From Eubacteriales bacterium (GTDB lineage Bacteria; Bacillota; Clostridia; Lachnospirales; Lachnospiraceae), in the NCBI GenBank assembly GCA_030524745.1, contig JAUNGC010000008.1, positions 60,210 to 124,209 of the forward strand: a DNA stretch of 64,000 nt, given 5' to 3'. Positions 16,806 to 26,386 of the stretch are shown one piece after another (position 1 is the stretch's first letter; every line of letters starts with the position of its first letter). The notes under the pieces were generated by a model that did no database searches, was not told the DNA's origin, and saw only the letters and a program-made list of their open reading frames with translations. Both the position numbers and the translations under genes were made by a program.

Positions 16806-17858
16806 TCAGGTTTCCCTGAGTTTCACGCTTCTGGACGCTTTCCGCTTATTTTCATCCTTCATCGCGGCATAATGTTTCCGGGTCGTATTGACGTCCTTAT
16901 GGCCCAGCACATCGGCCACCAGATAAATATCGCCGGTTTCCTGGTAAAGGGTAGTGCCGTAGGTGCTGCGGAGTTTATGGGGCGTGATCTTCTTGGTCGT
17001 CGTGACCAGAGAAGCATATTTTTTCACAAGATTTTCCACGCTTCTGACTGCCAGCCGTCTGTTCTGTATGGATAGAAAGAAAGCATTTTCATGCCCTTCG
17101 TTTGGAATGATATGTTTTCTTTCTTCCAGATAGGCTAAAAGCGCGCTTTCCACCTCTTCTCCAAAATAGACCACATCTTCATATCCGCCTTTCCGGCGAA
17201 CTTTAATGGCGAGATTGTCAAAATCCACATCGTTGAGATCCAGTCCCACGCATTCCGAAACCCGGATTCCCGTTCCCAAAAGCAGCGTCAGAAGGGCCAG
17301 ATCCCGCACTTTTGTTTTCTCATGAAATTTCAACTGGGATTTGGTCATTTTTGCGCCGTCCTCCACCTGATCGAGCAGAACCGCAACTTCGTTGGGATCC
17401 AGGCGGACGATTTCCTTTTCGTGCAGTTTGGGAAGCGGAACCTTTACGGTTGGATTGTCCTGTATCAGTTCATTGTTGTAAAAATACGCAAAGAAGGTTC
17501 GCAGGGAAGCGAGTTTTCTGCGCTTTCCGCGTTCATCGTTGGTATATTCTACGCCGTCTTTTGTATAAAGAGACAGATATTCCGCATATTCTTCAATATC
17601 CTCCCTTCCGATCTGATCCAGGAGGGAAAGAGGAAAGTTCCTGATTTCCATATTTTTATAAGCGGGATTGCTCCGGTGAATAAATTCAAAAAATACGCCA
17701 AGATCGTAGGCGTAAGCGATTCGCGTGCGGGTCGCCGTTGTCCCTTCCACCCCCCGGAAAAAGGTGCGGCAAAAAGAGGGCAGTTCATCCAGCAGTTCCC
17801 GCAGTCTTGTTACATTATTCCGATTGACTTCATCATGGTAATTTTTACTGTTTTTCAT
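16806..17858 (-). CDS. Tyrosine recombinase, XerC/XerD type
   Basis: Tyrosine recombinases cut and rejoin DNA through a covalent phosphotyrosine. The 350-residue protein has a SAM-like N-terminal core-binding domain (about 35-140) and the catalytic domain with the full active-site set: Arg in GTGIRVSE, Lys in RRKGGYED, His and Arg in HKLRSTYG, His in LGHKDVNTT and Tyr in RKHYA. It overlaps the ttcA-like gene by 14 bases and so is co-transcribed with a tRNA-modification gene rather than lying in a prophage. It could be the chromosome dimer resolvase or a related housekeeping recombinase; no dif site was identified. Confidence 0.88.
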   Translation of the reverse strand: MKNSKNYHDEVNRNNVTRLRELLDELPSFCRTFFRGVEGTTATRTRIAYAYDLGVFFEFIHRSNPAYKNMEIRNFPLSLLDQIGREDIEEYAEYLSLYTKDGVEYTNDERGKRRKLASLRTFFAYFYNNELIQDNPTVKVPLPKLHEKEIVRLDPNEVAVLLDQVEDGAKMTKSQLKFHEKTKVRDLALLTLLLGTGIRVSECVGLDLNDVDFDNLAIKVRRKGGYEDVVYFGEEVESALLAYLEERKHIIPNEGHENAFFLSIQNRRLAVRSVENLVKKYASLVTTTKKITPHKLRSTYGTTLYQETGDIYLVADVLGHKDVNTTRKHYAAMKDENKRKASRSVKLRET

Positions 17859-18600
17859 GGAGATCCTTCTTTTCTGTCGTCTGAACGGCCGTCCAGTTCT
17901 GCAGGCCGCCGTTTGTAATGGCGGTGAACATACGCTCCTTGACGCCCGGGTTTTCCCGGTTCATCTGCCGCAAAAGCTGTTTCACATATTCCCGCTTCGT
18001 ATAACCGTCGGCCGGACATGGGCTTTTAACTACCGGTATATGATTTTTGTTTACAAAACCGATCACATCCGCCTCACTCATGTACACCAGAGGGCGGATT
18101 ACGGTAATATCCGTACGGTCAAGATAAGTCACCGGTGAAAAAGTATGAAATCTTCCTTCAAAGACCAGCGACAGGAGCATGGTTTCCACCACATCGTCCT
18201 TATGGTGGGCGTAAGCGACCTTATTACAGCCGGCGGCTTTCATGGCGTCGTTCAATGCGCCTTTTCGCATCTTGGCACACAGGGAACAGGGATTGGATTC
18301 CTTTCTCTGCGTAAAAACAATATCGGCAATCTGCGTCGGCACGATCGTATAGGGGACCGAAAGTTCTCCGCAGAGCGCTTCAATTTGCCTGAAATCGAGA
18401 TTTCCAAAGCCCAGGTCGACGGTTACCGCATGAAGGGAAAAAGACTGCGGATAAAAGCGCCTGAGCGCGTTTAAAGCCACCAACAGGGTCAGAGAATCCT
18501 TTCCACCGGAAATACCGACGGCGATTTTGTCGCCCTGCTGAATCATGTGATAATCGTCTACGGCCCGGCGGACATGGCTTAATACCTGTTGCAGTTTCAT
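17845..18600 (-). CDS. TtcA-like tRNA 2-thiocytidine synthase
   Basis: TtcA-family enzymes are PP-loop ATPases that thiolate C32 of some tRNAs using an iron-sulfur cluster. The 251-residue protein has the PP-loop GISGGKDSLT at about 29-38, two cysteines in NPCSLCAKMRKG and one in KSPCPADG, and AYAHHKDDVVETM. All match TtcA/TtuA-like proteins. The ATG at 18600 has AAGGAG upstream. It leads an operon with the recombinase gene, which starts before its stop. Whether the target is tRNA C32 in this organism is inferred. Confidence 0.88.
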   Translation of the reverse strand: MKLQQVLSHVRRAVDDYHMIQQGDKIAVGISGGKDSLTLLVALNALRRFYPQSFSLHAVTVDLGFGNLDFRQIEALCGELSVPYTIVPTQIADIVFTQRKESNPCSLCAKMRKGALNDAMKAAGCNKVAYAHHKDDVVETMLLSLVFEGRFHTFSPVTYLDRTDITVIRPLVYMSEADVIGFVNKNHIPVVKSPCPADGYTKREYVKQLLRQMNRENPGVKERMFTAITNGGLQNWTAVQTTEKKDLHEKQ

Positions 18601-18759
18601 GAATAAACTCCTTCGTTTTCTGATCTTTTTCCGGCGCAGATCCGATTTTGACCGGCCATGATATAAGTATACTATTTTTTTAAAAAATTTTCATTAAAAA
18701 TATGGAAAGACGTGCTATACTAGATACATATATACTGATACGATCCGGGGGAGAAAACC

Positions 18760-20082
18760 ATGAAATTCCGATGGGATAAAAAATATTTATACTGGGGCGC
18801 GACGGCCCTTCTGGTCATTATCGGCGGCATTGGCTTTTATTATCTGATTTTTCACAGCAATTCCCTGAAAAGCAATCTTTACCGTTTGTTTTCCATTGCG
18901 ACGCCGATCATAGACGGATTGATCCTGGCATATCTGTTATGGCCGATTGTCAGCTTTCTGGAACGGAAAATTCTATATCCGCTGAAGGATATGCTGATCC
19001 GCAAATATCCGGCTCTGAAGAAAAAAGAACGGAAAATTCTGAAATACTGCAGAGGAATTTCCATACTGATTACCGATATTGTCGTCCTGTATGCTTTGTC
19101 CGGATTTTTCCGTGTTGTGATTCCGCAGATAGCCGGCAGCATTCAAAATATTATGACGCAGTCCGACAGTTATGTGAAAAACCTGACGGATTGGGTGCAG
19201 GAGATTCTTGCCAACAATCCGGAAATAGAAAGAGTGGTCAGCGATCTCATCAACACCTACTCAAAAGAATTGGAAAACTGGATGAATAAAACGGTGATTC
19301 CGCAGATGAACACGATCTTAAAGACAGTTTCTTTAAGCATGCTCGGACTTGCAAAAGCGCTATGGAATCTGGTGATCGGACTGATTATTTCCATTTATCT
19401 TCTGGCCAGTAAGGAACGTTTCATGGGCCAGATCAAAAAAATGACATACGCATTTTTTACACCCAAAACAGCCAACGCCATAATATCTGACGCGAAACTG
19501 ATCGATCATACTTTCGGCGGCTTTGTCAGCGGAAAAATACTCGATTCCCTTATTATCGGAATCATATGTTTCTTCTGCGTCAGCATCATGAAACTTCCTT
19601 TTACAATGCTGATCAGCGTTATCGTCGGCGTTACAAACATCATTCCTTTTTTCGGCCCCTTCATCGGAGCTGTTCCATGCGCGCTTCTGATTTTGATGGT
19701 AAATCCATGGCAATGCCTGTATTTTGTTATTTTTATCATTATTCTTCAGCAGTTTGACGGCAATTTCTTAGGACCGAAGATTCTTGGAAGTTCCACTGGA
19801 CTGTCGGGCTTCTGGGTCATTTTTTCCATTACCATTTTCAGCGGTCTGATGGGAGTATGGGGCATGATTTTGGGCGTTCCGGTATTCGCTGTATTCTATA
19901 CCCTGTTGCGGCGCAAAATCAACAACAATCTGCGGCGAAAGGGTATGCCTGTAAATTCTGCAGAGTACAGGGATCTTGGCAGCGTGGATACCAAAACAGG
20001 CGAATTTATAAAAGCGGAGAACGGCAACGGCGCAGCTTCCTCCAAAAAATGGAACTGGAAGAAGCTGTTGAAAAAGGAGTAA
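18760..20082 (+). CDS. AI-2E family transporter
   Basis: This family (PerM/TqsA/YdbI) comprises inner-membrane proteins with about eight helices; some export the signal AI-2 and some act as sodium-proton antiporters. The 440-residue protein has N-terminal helices at about 10-30 and 40-62, a central cytoplasmic/extracellular helical part, and the C-terminal membrane block with [18 protein letters not shown] and [20 protein letters not shown] (up to 20 residues quoted), both family signatures. A basic tail ends the protein. GGGGGAG precedes the ATG. dtd follows eight bases later. The substrate cannot be told. Confidence 0.9.
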   Translation: MKFRWDKKYLYWGATALLVIIGGIGFYYLIFHSNSLKSNLYRLFSIATPIIDGLILAYLLWPIVSFLERKILYPLKDMLIRKYPALKKKERKILKYCRGISILITDIVVLYALSGFFRVVIPQIAGSIQNIMTQSDSYVKNLTDWVQEILANNPEIERVVSDLINTYSKELENWMNKTVIPQMNTILKTVSLSMLGLAKALWNLVIGLIISIYLLASKERFMGQIKKMTYAFFTPKTANAIISDAKLIDHTFGGFVSGKILDSLIIGIICFFCVSIMKLPFTMLISVIVGVTNIIPFFGPFIGAVPCALLILMVNPWQCLYFVIFIIILQQFDGNFLGPKILGSSTGLSGFWVIFSITIFSGLMGVWGMILGVPVFAVFYTLLRRKINNNLRRKGMPVNSAEYRDLGSVDTKTGEFIKAENGNGAASSKKWNWKKLLKKE

Positions 20083-20089
20083 TAGAGCA

Positions 20090-20536
20090 ATGAAATTTGT
20101 GATACAGCGCACGACGCACGCAAGCGTCACAATCGACGGTGAAATTCATTCTGAAATCGATAAGGGGTTTCTCGTTCTGATCGGCATCTGCGATGCCGAC
20201 ACGACGGATACCGCCGATAAAATGATAAAGAAAATGATCGGCTTAAGGATTTTTGAGGATGCCAACGGAAAAACGAATCTGGCCTTAAAGGACGTAGACG
20301 GTCAATTGCTTTTAGTTTCCCAGTTTACCTTATATGCGGACTGTAAGAAAGGAAACCGGCCTTCCTTCATAAAAGCCGGATCTCCGCAGCATGCCGAAGA
20401 ATTGTACCGCTATATTATAGAGGAATGTAAAAAGCAAATTCAAATTGTCAATACCGGCGTATTCGGCGCGGATATGAAGGTATCGTTAGTCAACGACGGA
20501 CCTTTTACGATTGTGCTGGATTCTGATGAACTGTGA
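20090..20536 (+). CDS. dtd: D-aminoacyl-tRNA deacylase
   Basis: Dtd removes D-amino acids and glycine mischarged onto tRNA. The 148-residue product carries both active-site motifs: [17 protein letters not shown] at about 79-95 and [11 protein letters not shown] near the C-terminus (GP-containing cross-subunit motif). AAGGAG in the end of the preceding gene is the ribosome site, so the two are co-transcribed. The 154 bases after the stop show no clear gene or structure. Confidence 0.96.
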   Translation: MKFVIQRTTHASVTIDGEIHSEIDKGFLVLIGICDADTTDTADKMIKKMIGLRIFEDANGKTNLALKDVDGQLLLVSQFTLYADCKKGNRPSFIKAGSPQHAEELYRYIIEECKKQIQIVNTGVFGADMKVSLVNDGPFTIVLDSDEL

Positions 20537-20690
20537 CGGCCAAAGATAAAGATCTGTATAGCGGCATTTTCAATAAGAACCGGATTTTTCTCCTGATTTC
20601 GCATTAACTATTCGTTAAACTTGGGTTTTGCGCATAGTTGCATTTCGGTCAGATAATGCTCTTCCTTCTTAATTTTAAAATTTTTTTAAG

Positions 20691-21200
20691 TCATCCTACG
20701 GTTAAGCCCGGGATTTTCAGCGATTTCAAATAATGGATCTGTTGCACTTGTTCCTGCGAGCAAGACTGATCCGGCAAAGTGGCGCCTTCCAGTCTGGTTC
20801 TCATCATATCGCAGCACGTTAAAACAGCGTCTGCGATACAGGCATTGCTCAAATCGGCGCTGCGAAAATTCGAGTCGCTTAAGTCAGCCGATGTCAAATC
20901 CGCTCCCTTTAACCGCGCTTTATAGAAATTCGTATGAGACAGATCGGCCGATGACAAATCGATTTTCGTCAGGTCCAACTGTTTAAAATCAATTCCGCTG
21001 TAATTGCCTCTGCCCGACAATGAAATTTTATCAACATGTCTCAGAGAAAGCGGATTGATTGGCGGTTTCAGAAAAACTTTTTGAAATATATGCTGCAATA
21101 AGCCGAAACGATTGATTTTATCCGCGTCGTTCCACCAATTTATGTACTCTCCCGGTTGGAAGTCATCTGTGCTCTTCCGTTCAGCGTCCTTAAATAAATG
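20691..21200 (-). pseudogene. Pentapeptide-repeat tail of the NACHT protein, out of frame
   Basis: The frame encodes a run of A(D/N)LxX pentapeptide repeats at about 21010-20770 (LTKIDLSSADLSHTNFYKA, GADLTSADLSDSNFRSADLS), a right-handed beta-helix, preceded by a linker that begins FKDAERKSTDDFQ. No ribosome site or convincing start exists at its 5' end. It joins the preceding NTPase in the -1 frame at about 21188-21200, where the NTPase frame ends 16 codons later in unrelated residues. The simplest reading is one original gene broken by a single-base loss, or a sequencing error. Confidence 0.7.
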
Positions 21201-22975
21201 AATTTGGGAACGATCGGTTCTAATTCTCCATGGACAAAGAGTCTGCAATATTTTTCTGCTATCGATTTCATATCCGCTTTTCCGTTTCTTTCTATTTTGG
21301 CATACTCTTCGTTTATTTCACGGAAAATCTTCTCACACAGAAAAAAATCCCGGATATTATTATGATAAAATTCCACGACGCCCCTGTCAGAATCCGCCTT
21401 CCAATAATTGCAAAGCGCATAGCATCTTTCAGACAATTCTCTGGTTTTTATATCCTGAATTCCAAAGTCCGCAATAATCTCTTTGAGTTCCACTTCCGAC
21501 AGATATAAGCGGCTGTTTCCGGTACAATACATTCTATAAGCGATTTCTTCACTGATCCGATATACAATGTCCCTGTATTTCAGAATATCATGTATGTAAT
21601 TCCGGTTTTTATTGGGAAACATCTTATTATATTCCGTCTCGCTCAGTTCTTTATAGAAAATCTGATGGTACAATGCCCACTCGTTTTGCAGAGCGTCGCC
21701 GTCTATTTTTCCCGCGGCAATCATATAGAGAGCCATCGGCGTATCGCAAATTCCGAACGCATCCTCGTCCGTAATTTTCTCCAGGAAATCTCTTACGGAA
21801 TCCGAAACGCTTTCCCTGCATGTATGGATATAACCGTTTAGCCACGCCTCCCGCTGCTTCGCGTCAAAATGCTGTATTACAATGTATTTTTTAGGGAAAT
21901 CCAGTCCCGAAATATTGATATATTTCGGTCTCGTTGTGATAATCACCTTGAAATTTTCAAAGGCCCTTAAATCATAAAGAGATCTTTCCGCGTCAGAACT
22001 CATATTTTCAATCATACACAATTCATCGAAACCATCCAATATCAGAACCGCGCCAAAACAGATCTGTTCGAGCCGTTCCACAGATTCCACGCTCAGATAA
22101 TCAAGAATCGATGAAACTAAATTGCCGGATTCTTTCAGCTTCTCCGTCCTGATATCGCGCAGGCGGACCGTCAGAAGCGTTCTGTCTCCGATTATCCCGC
22201 GGGCTTTTTTATCCTTCCTTTCATAGTGGTAATTCAAATAAGCGACGAGACTGCTCTTTCCGACTCCGGCATCGCCTTCTATAAACAGAATATTCGTTTT
22301 TTCTTCCCGGACAAAATACTTCAAATACGCATCCAGATCCTGTTGGATATCGCCATTTCCTATCAGACTCATTTGCCTGTATCCGGGCAATACAAACAAA
22401 TTTGCGAGATTTACGTTCGCATTGGCGCTGTCCTTATGCAGAAACAACGGTTCCATAAAGCTTTTGTAATAAAGGCCGTTTGCCGCAGACAATTCTTTCC
22501 GCTCACGATCCCGGTGGAAGCCTTCCACAGCTTCACAAACAGCGTCCAATTTATGTCCCTGCTCTCTGAGTTCACGGTAGATTGCCTTTTCGCCGTCGGT
22601 CATTTTTCCGCCGATATATGTTTCGATTTTCTCAATATATTGGTTCAATACGTTTCTGACGGTATCCTTATAGGGAAGCAGATCTTTATGCGCATCCAAA
22701 AAGAGGTCCGTTACCGCATCTTTTTCCTCTTCGGAAAAAATTTTCATCCAATCTTTTTCTTTATAGTAAGCTGCATGTTCCGCAATGAACTGGTCCAGTT
22801 TTTCTTCCATCCAGGGATCCCGGATATTGCAAAGTTCCTGCTCTTTCATGATCGTATCTACATTCTGCAGCCGGCGTTCATCAAGAACGTTCTGCGTATG
22901 CTCAACAGCTTCCCTTATTCTGGTTTCAATCGTCGCAATCGTTCCGATATTAGATAAAAAACCCCATAATTCCAT
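21140..22975 (-). CDS. NACHT-type NTPase, frameshifted before its C-terminal repeats
   Basis: The protein (611 residues as read) has a helical N-terminal region (1-200) of unknown type, then a STAND/NACHT NTPase: Walker A GDAGVGKSS at 233-241, Walker B with the NACHT signature LILDGFDEL at about 311-319, and a sensor-like ITTRP. A helical winged-helix-like region follows to about 590. Bacterial NACHT proteins are often antiphage sensors that oligomerise on activation. Here no effector is recognised in the N-terminus. GGAAGGAG precedes the ATG. It stands alone between housekeeping genes. The natural C-terminus is probably the pentapeptide frame downstream. Confidence 0.8.
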   Translation of the reverse strand: MELWGFLSNIGTIATIETRIREAVEHTQNVLDERRLQNVDTIMKEQELCNIRDPWMEEKLDQFIAEHAAYYKEKDWMKIFSEEEKDAVTDLFLDAHKDLLPYKDTVRNVLNQYIEKIETYIGGKMTDGEKAIYRELREQGHKLDAVCEAVEGFHRDRERKELSAANGLYYKSFMEPLFLHKDSANANVNLANLFVLPGYRQMSLIGNGDIQQDLDAYLKYFVREEKTNILFIEGDAGVGKSSLVAYLNYHYERKDKKARGIIGDRTLLTVRLRDIRTEKLKESGNLVSSILDYLSVESVERLEQICFGAVLILDGFDELCMIENMSSDAERSLYDLRAFENFKVIITTRPKYINISGLDFPKKYIVIQHFDAKQREAWLNGYIHTCRESVSDSVRDFLEKITDEDAFGICDTPMALYMIAAGKIDGDALQNEWALYHQIFYKELSETEYNKMFPNKNRNYIHDILKYRDIVYRISEEIAYRMYCTGNSRLYLSEVELKEIIADFGIQDIKTRELSERCYALCNYWKADSDRGVVEFYHNNIRDFFLCEKIFREINEEYAKIERNGKADMKSIAEKYCRLFVHGELEPIVPKFIYLRTLNGRAQMTSNREST

Positions 22976-23004
22976 GGACTTTCTCCTTCCGAATCTTTCA
23001 ACAT

Positions 23005-23045
23005 AAAAAAAGTGTTATACTCCCATATCCGGAAGTATAACACTT
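23005..23045 (-). terminator. Intrinsic terminator of the kinase-like gene
   Basis: AGTGTTATACT (23011-23021) and AGTATAACACT (23034-23044) form a perfect 11-bp stem; on the minus strand it is followed by a T-run of seven (23011-23005). It ends transcription from the gene at 23052-23681 just before the NACHT gene start. Confidence 0.9.
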
Positions 23046-23051
23046 GGCTCT

Positions 23052-23681
23052 TTATGATCTATTACGTTCTTCAAAATCCTCAATAATTTGAATAATCAGC
23101 TTAACAGTACCCTCGACGCCCAGAACAGAACTGTTCAGACAAAAATCATAGCTGTCCGCACGGCCCCATTTTTTGGAAGAATAATAGTTATAATAACTCT
23201 GGCGCTGTTTATCCTTTTTGACGATCATATCGCGGGCTTTGTCTTCTGTGAGATCATATTTCTGCATGATTCGCTTTACTTTGCAATCTTCATTGCCGTA
23301 AATAAAGAAATGAATGCAGTTATTCAGATCATGCAGCGCATAGTCCGCACAGCGTCCAACAATGATGCAGGGGCCTTCTTTTGCAATATTTTTGATCGTG
23401 TCAAACTGGGCAAGAAATACCTTGTGACTGATCGGCATATCCACAAAGGAAGAAGTATTGTAACCAAAAGAATAGGTGTCCATAACCAGGTTATAAAGAA
23501 AGGAATTGGTCGGCCGCTCGTCATGGCACTGAATCATCTCTTCACAGAACCCGCTCTCCTTCGCCGCTCTCGTCAGAAGTTCCTTGTCGTAACACTTGAT
23601 CCCGAAATAATCCGCAACCTTCTCCCCGATCTCACGGCCGCCGGAACCAAATTGACGTCCTATTGTAATGACAGTATTCAT
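23052..23681 (-). CDS. Cytidylate kinase-like protein
   Basis: The 209-residue protein belongs to the cytidylate-kinase-like family (Cytidylate_kin2) common in Clostridia. It has a P-loop-like GRQFGSGGREIG at 7-18, a YDKELLTRAA helix and CIIVGRCADYAL. Real CMP kinase (Cmk) has a different layout, and the substrate of this family is not established. I chose the ATG at 23681 because homologous proteins begin at MNTVITIGRQ and AGAGAGG lies upstream; an in-frame extension further 5' has no ribosome site. It is transcribed alone and closed by the hairpin at 23005-23045. Confidence 0.87.
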   Translation of the reverse strand: MNTVITIGRQFGSGGREIGEKVADYFGIKCYDKELLTRAAKESGFCEEMIQCHDERPTNSFLYNLVMDTYSFGYNTSSFVDMPISHKVFLAQFDTIKNIAKEGPCIIVGRCADYALHDLNNCIHFFIYGNEDCKVKRIMQKYDLTEDKARDMIVKKDKQRQSYYNYYSSKKWGRADSYDFCLNSSVLGVEGTVKLIIQIIEDFEERNRS

Positions 23682-23850
23682 AGCATCAACCTCTCTTCCT
23701 TTATCAAATAGATTTGTGAAGTATATTCTATCAGATTTATATTCTATATGGTCAATTATATACAATTACTCTCCCTTTTTCAACTACTTTTTCGTCAAAA
23801 TCAACTGATAGCTAAAAAAGACAGCGCTCTTTTGTTTCAGACAACCGGTA

Positions 23851-24423
23851 TCAATCGCTGAGCATTTGGGGATTCACACCCGCCGCGAAAAAATAGGCGG
23901 CCATCTGGGACCGGGAAGAAAATTCAGCATTTTGTAAGAGTTCTTTCATCTCCTCACGGGAATAAAAGCGGGCCTGAATCTGCTCGTTATCCGAAGTATG
24001 GTCTTCAAAATCGCCTTCCGCTTCCACGAAGGCAATATATGTTTTGGTATCGGAAAAGCCGACCGCCGAGAAAGAAGGCGGCAAAACGGCAATCGTACGC
24101 TTTACGCGAAGTCCCGTTTCTTCATATAATTCCCGCGCAATACATTCTTCTATGGTTTCCCCCTCTTCCAGCATGCCTGCGCAGAGATTGTAAATTTCTT
24201 TGTTGATGCTTAAGCGGAATTCCTTCAAAAGCATCATTTTATCCTCCCGAAACGCCACGATGGAAACGCCGCTGACGCGTTTTCCCAAATCCTGTGGTCC
24301 GGAAAGTTCCTTCCGGCTGACGATCTCGAATTTTTTGAGTTTTCCGGCCTTGTTTTCATAGGACAACTCATAATTTTTCAGATATTTGCCGTCCCGCACT
24401 TTTTCCATCCCTAAAAATTTCAT
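23851..24423 (-). CDS. NUDIX hydrolase, ADP-ribose pyrophosphatase type
   Basis: The 190-residue protein has a NUDIX box, GMLEEGETIEECIARELYEE followed by TGLRV, at about 97-121, with a beta-rich N-terminal part (NYELSYENKAGKLKKFEIVS) as in ADP-ribose pyrophosphatases. The motif PSFSAVGFSDTKTYIAFVEA (20 residues) after the box is also typical. The ATG at 24423 overlaps the stop of the RNase E/G gene (ATGA), so it is the last gene of the operon running from 28706. The exact nucleotide substrate is inferred. Confidence 0.88.
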   Translation of the reverse strand: MKFLGMEKVRDGKYLKNYELSYENKAGKLKKFEIVSRKELSGPQDLGKRVSGVSIVAFREDKMMLLKEFRLSINKEIYNLCAGMLEEGETIEECIARELYEETGLRVKRTIAVLPPSFSAVGFSDTKTYIAFVEAEGDFEDHTSDNEQIQARFYSREEMKELLQNAEFSSRSQMAAYFFAAGVNPQMLSD

Positions 24424-25688
24424 GACTGCTCTCCTTTTCCTTCGTTCCATTCCTTCCATTGCTCTGCGAGCGGCCGGGATACTTTCCTGCGGGTGATTTC
24501 CACAAGCCCCAGCGCCGTCATATCCACCACCGTGACCGGAACCGGATCACGTCCGCAGGCTTCCCGCAAAAGAGAAAGCAGTTGCTGCTTCTCTTCTCTC
24601 TTCTTCATATTGATGAAATCCACCAAAATGATGCCGGAAAGATTGCGCAGCCTTAATTGTCTGGCCACCTCTTTGGCTGCTTCTTCGTTGATGTGCCAGA
24701 ACGTTTCTTCTACATCCTTTTTACCGCTATATTTTCCCGTATTAACGTCGATAACCGTCAGCGCCTCCGTCGGCTCGATCACCAGGTAGCCGCCGGATTT
24801 GAGCCGGACATTTTTGTCCAACGCCTCCGAAAGCTTTGTGCGAAGGCCGTAAAGTCCGGACAGAGAAAGCCTATCGTCCTGATAAAAGGAAAGGCGGGAA
24901 AGCCTGTCGGGCGCGTTCTTCTGACAGTAGCTTTGCAGCGTCTGGAAGACGGAAAGTTCGTCCGTCACAATTTTTTGAGGGAAAGGGACCAAATCCGTCT
25001 GCAAATATCTCAGATAGCCGGGCGTTTTTTCGGTTAACAGGGAAAATACCGTGCGCGTTTTTCCGGCGAGCAGCAGTTTTTCCGCCTGTGCCAGCAAATT
25101 CTTCAACTCTTCTGTCAGAACGTTCAGATCGGAAATTTCCCGGGCCTGCGTGCGGATTACCGCCGTCATATCCGGCGGGACGCGCGTTTCCTGCAGGGCC
25201 GCCTGTATCCGCGCTTTTTCCTGTTGGGAAAGCTTATGGGAATACCGGATGCCGCTTCCGCCGTCCAGCGAAACGGAAACGTATTTTCCCGGAACTGAAA
25301 GCTTTGCCGTCAGCACCGGATCCTTCGTTTTGACCGCATCCTTCTGCACCTGCACCAGGATTTCATCTCCGGCCAGAATTCTGCCGTCCGCCGGGCGGTT
25401 CGTGAGAATCGGATGCTGCGCTTCGGATAGCGGCAGAAAGCAGGTTCTTTTCCCGGCGATTTCCACGAATGCCGCATCGATATTTTTCAGAACATTTTTC
25501 ACTTTGCCCACATAAATGTTTCCCAAAAGAGTTTGACCTTCCTGGTCAATATGAACTTCCGTCAGTCTGTCGTCTTCCAGCAGACAGCAGCATAGCTTCT
25601 GTCCGGCGCCTTTTGCCTGCAGTCCATTCTCTTTGTCCGGGAGATTCCGGATTTTAAAAAGTCCGGTAATCACATATGTCGTGCTCAA
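24420..25688 (-). CDS. rng: Ribonuclease E/G family protein
   Basis: RNase E/G enzymes cut single-stranded RNA in maturation and decay. The 422-residue protein has the S1 part with LGNIYVGKVKNVLKNIDAAF and VEIAGKRTCFLPL, the RNase H-like core, and the catalytic segment LVIEPTEALTVIDVNTGKYS with the DVNTGK motif and VDFINM metal aspartate. The long family C-terminal tail is absent, as in RNase G. The likely start is TTG at 25688, which overlaps the previous stop (TTGA) with GGAGAA upstream. In relatives this gene directly precedes rplU; here it does not. Confidence 0.92.
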   Translation of the reverse strand: MSTTYVITGLFKIRNLPDKENGLQAKGAGQKLCCCLLEDDRLTEVHIDQEGQTLLGNIYVGKVKNVLKNIDAAFVEIAGKRTCFLPLSEAQHPILTNRPADGRILAGDEILVQVQKDAVKTKDPVLTAKLSVPGKYVSVSLDGGSGIRYSHKLSQQEKARIQAALQETRVPPDMTAVIRTQAREISDLNVLTEELKNLLAQAEKLLLAGKTRTVFSLLTEKTPGYLRYLQTDLVPFPQKIVTDELSVFQTLQSYCQKNAPDRLSRLSFYQDDRLSLSGLYGLRTKLSEALDKNVRLKSGGYLVIEPTEALTVIDVNTGKYSGKKDVEETFWHINEEAAKEVARQLRLRNLSGIILVDFINMKKREEKQQLLSLLREACGRDPVPVTVVDMTALGLVEITRRKVSRPLAEQWKEWNEGKGEQS

Positions 25689-26386
25689 AATTCTTCTCCT
25701 ATCGCATCCAGCGGCACAAAATCCGGCGCTTCCTGCGTGCCTGCGTTCATCCAGGTCTCGATCCTGATCGTCTGCAGTTCAATTTCCGGTACCAAAACGC
25801 CTGCAAAGTCCAGAAAACGTTCCGTCACAAAATTGGGGCGGATGTTTCCGCTGCTGCTGGCGTCCACCAGAAAGCACAAAGTCCCGTCCTCGATCCGGCA
25901 CTCATAAATACCGGGACGGATGTTCACTTCCATGGAACTGCGTTTTGTTTCCTTCGTAATCAATATCTCCCGCTGATCCATAAACGGTTTCAGAAAGCCC
26001 GCATAGTCCGCAAAGCTTCTGGTCCTGTCCTTAAAAGCGACCGCATAGGTGGCAGCGGCCACGCTCGCCATGGCATTCCCGGCCTTATCCGGCAGCGCTT
26101 TGACGTTCAGAATATCGATGCCGGGCGGACAGGCCTTCTTCAGCCTGTCCATCAGGTCTGCGCCGCCCTGATGGGAGTGGATTTCGATGTCCATATATTC
26201 CCCCGTGCTGCACATTCCCACGCCGAGCGGCGCCGCAAAGGTCATGATCTGGTGGGGGCTGTAGCCGCCGCTGTAGGCCACGTCAATTCCCGCCCGGCGG
26301 ATCGCTTTCTGAAAAAAGCGCATCACATCCAGATGTCCGATGAAGCGCAGCGCGCCGTATTTTGCAAATTTTATTCTGATTTTCAT
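25685..26386 (-). CDS. TIGR03936 family radical SAM-associated protein
   Basis: This DUF2344/TIGR03936 protein (233 residues) is regularly encoded next to the TIGR03960 radical SAM protein and RNase E/G, but its reaction is unknown. Family features are the N-terminal KFAKYGALRFIGHLDVMRFF (20 residues), YSGGYSPHQIMTFAAPLGVG (20) and a Cys/Glu-containing C-terminal half. I chose the ATG at 26386, where homologues begin and which overlaps the preceding stop (ATGA). A role in tRNA or rRNA modification has been suggested by context only. Confidence 0.9.
   Translation of the reverse strand: MKIRIKFAKYGALRFIGHLDVMRFFQKAIRRAGIDVAYSGGYSPHQIMTFAAPLGVGMCSTGEYMDIEIHSHQGGADLMDRLKKACPPGIDILNVKALPDKAGNAMASVAAATYAVAFKDRTRSFADYAGFLKPFMDQREILITKETKRSSMEVNIRPGIYECRIEDGTLCFLVDASSSGNIRPNFVTERFLDFAGVLVPEIELQTIRIETWMNAGTQEAPDFVPLDAIGEEF

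Noticed and set aside
16806-17858. Phage or integron integrase
   Set aside because: No phage genes, attachment repeats or cassettes are near; the gene overlaps a tRNA-modification gene and looks like a housekeeping recombinase.
21185-21203. Programmed -1 frameshift joining the NACHT and pentapeptide frames
   Set aside because: The sequence ATT-TAT-TTA-AGG does not offer a classical X-XXY-YYZ slippery heptamer, and no downstream pseudoknot was evident; a base loss is simpler.
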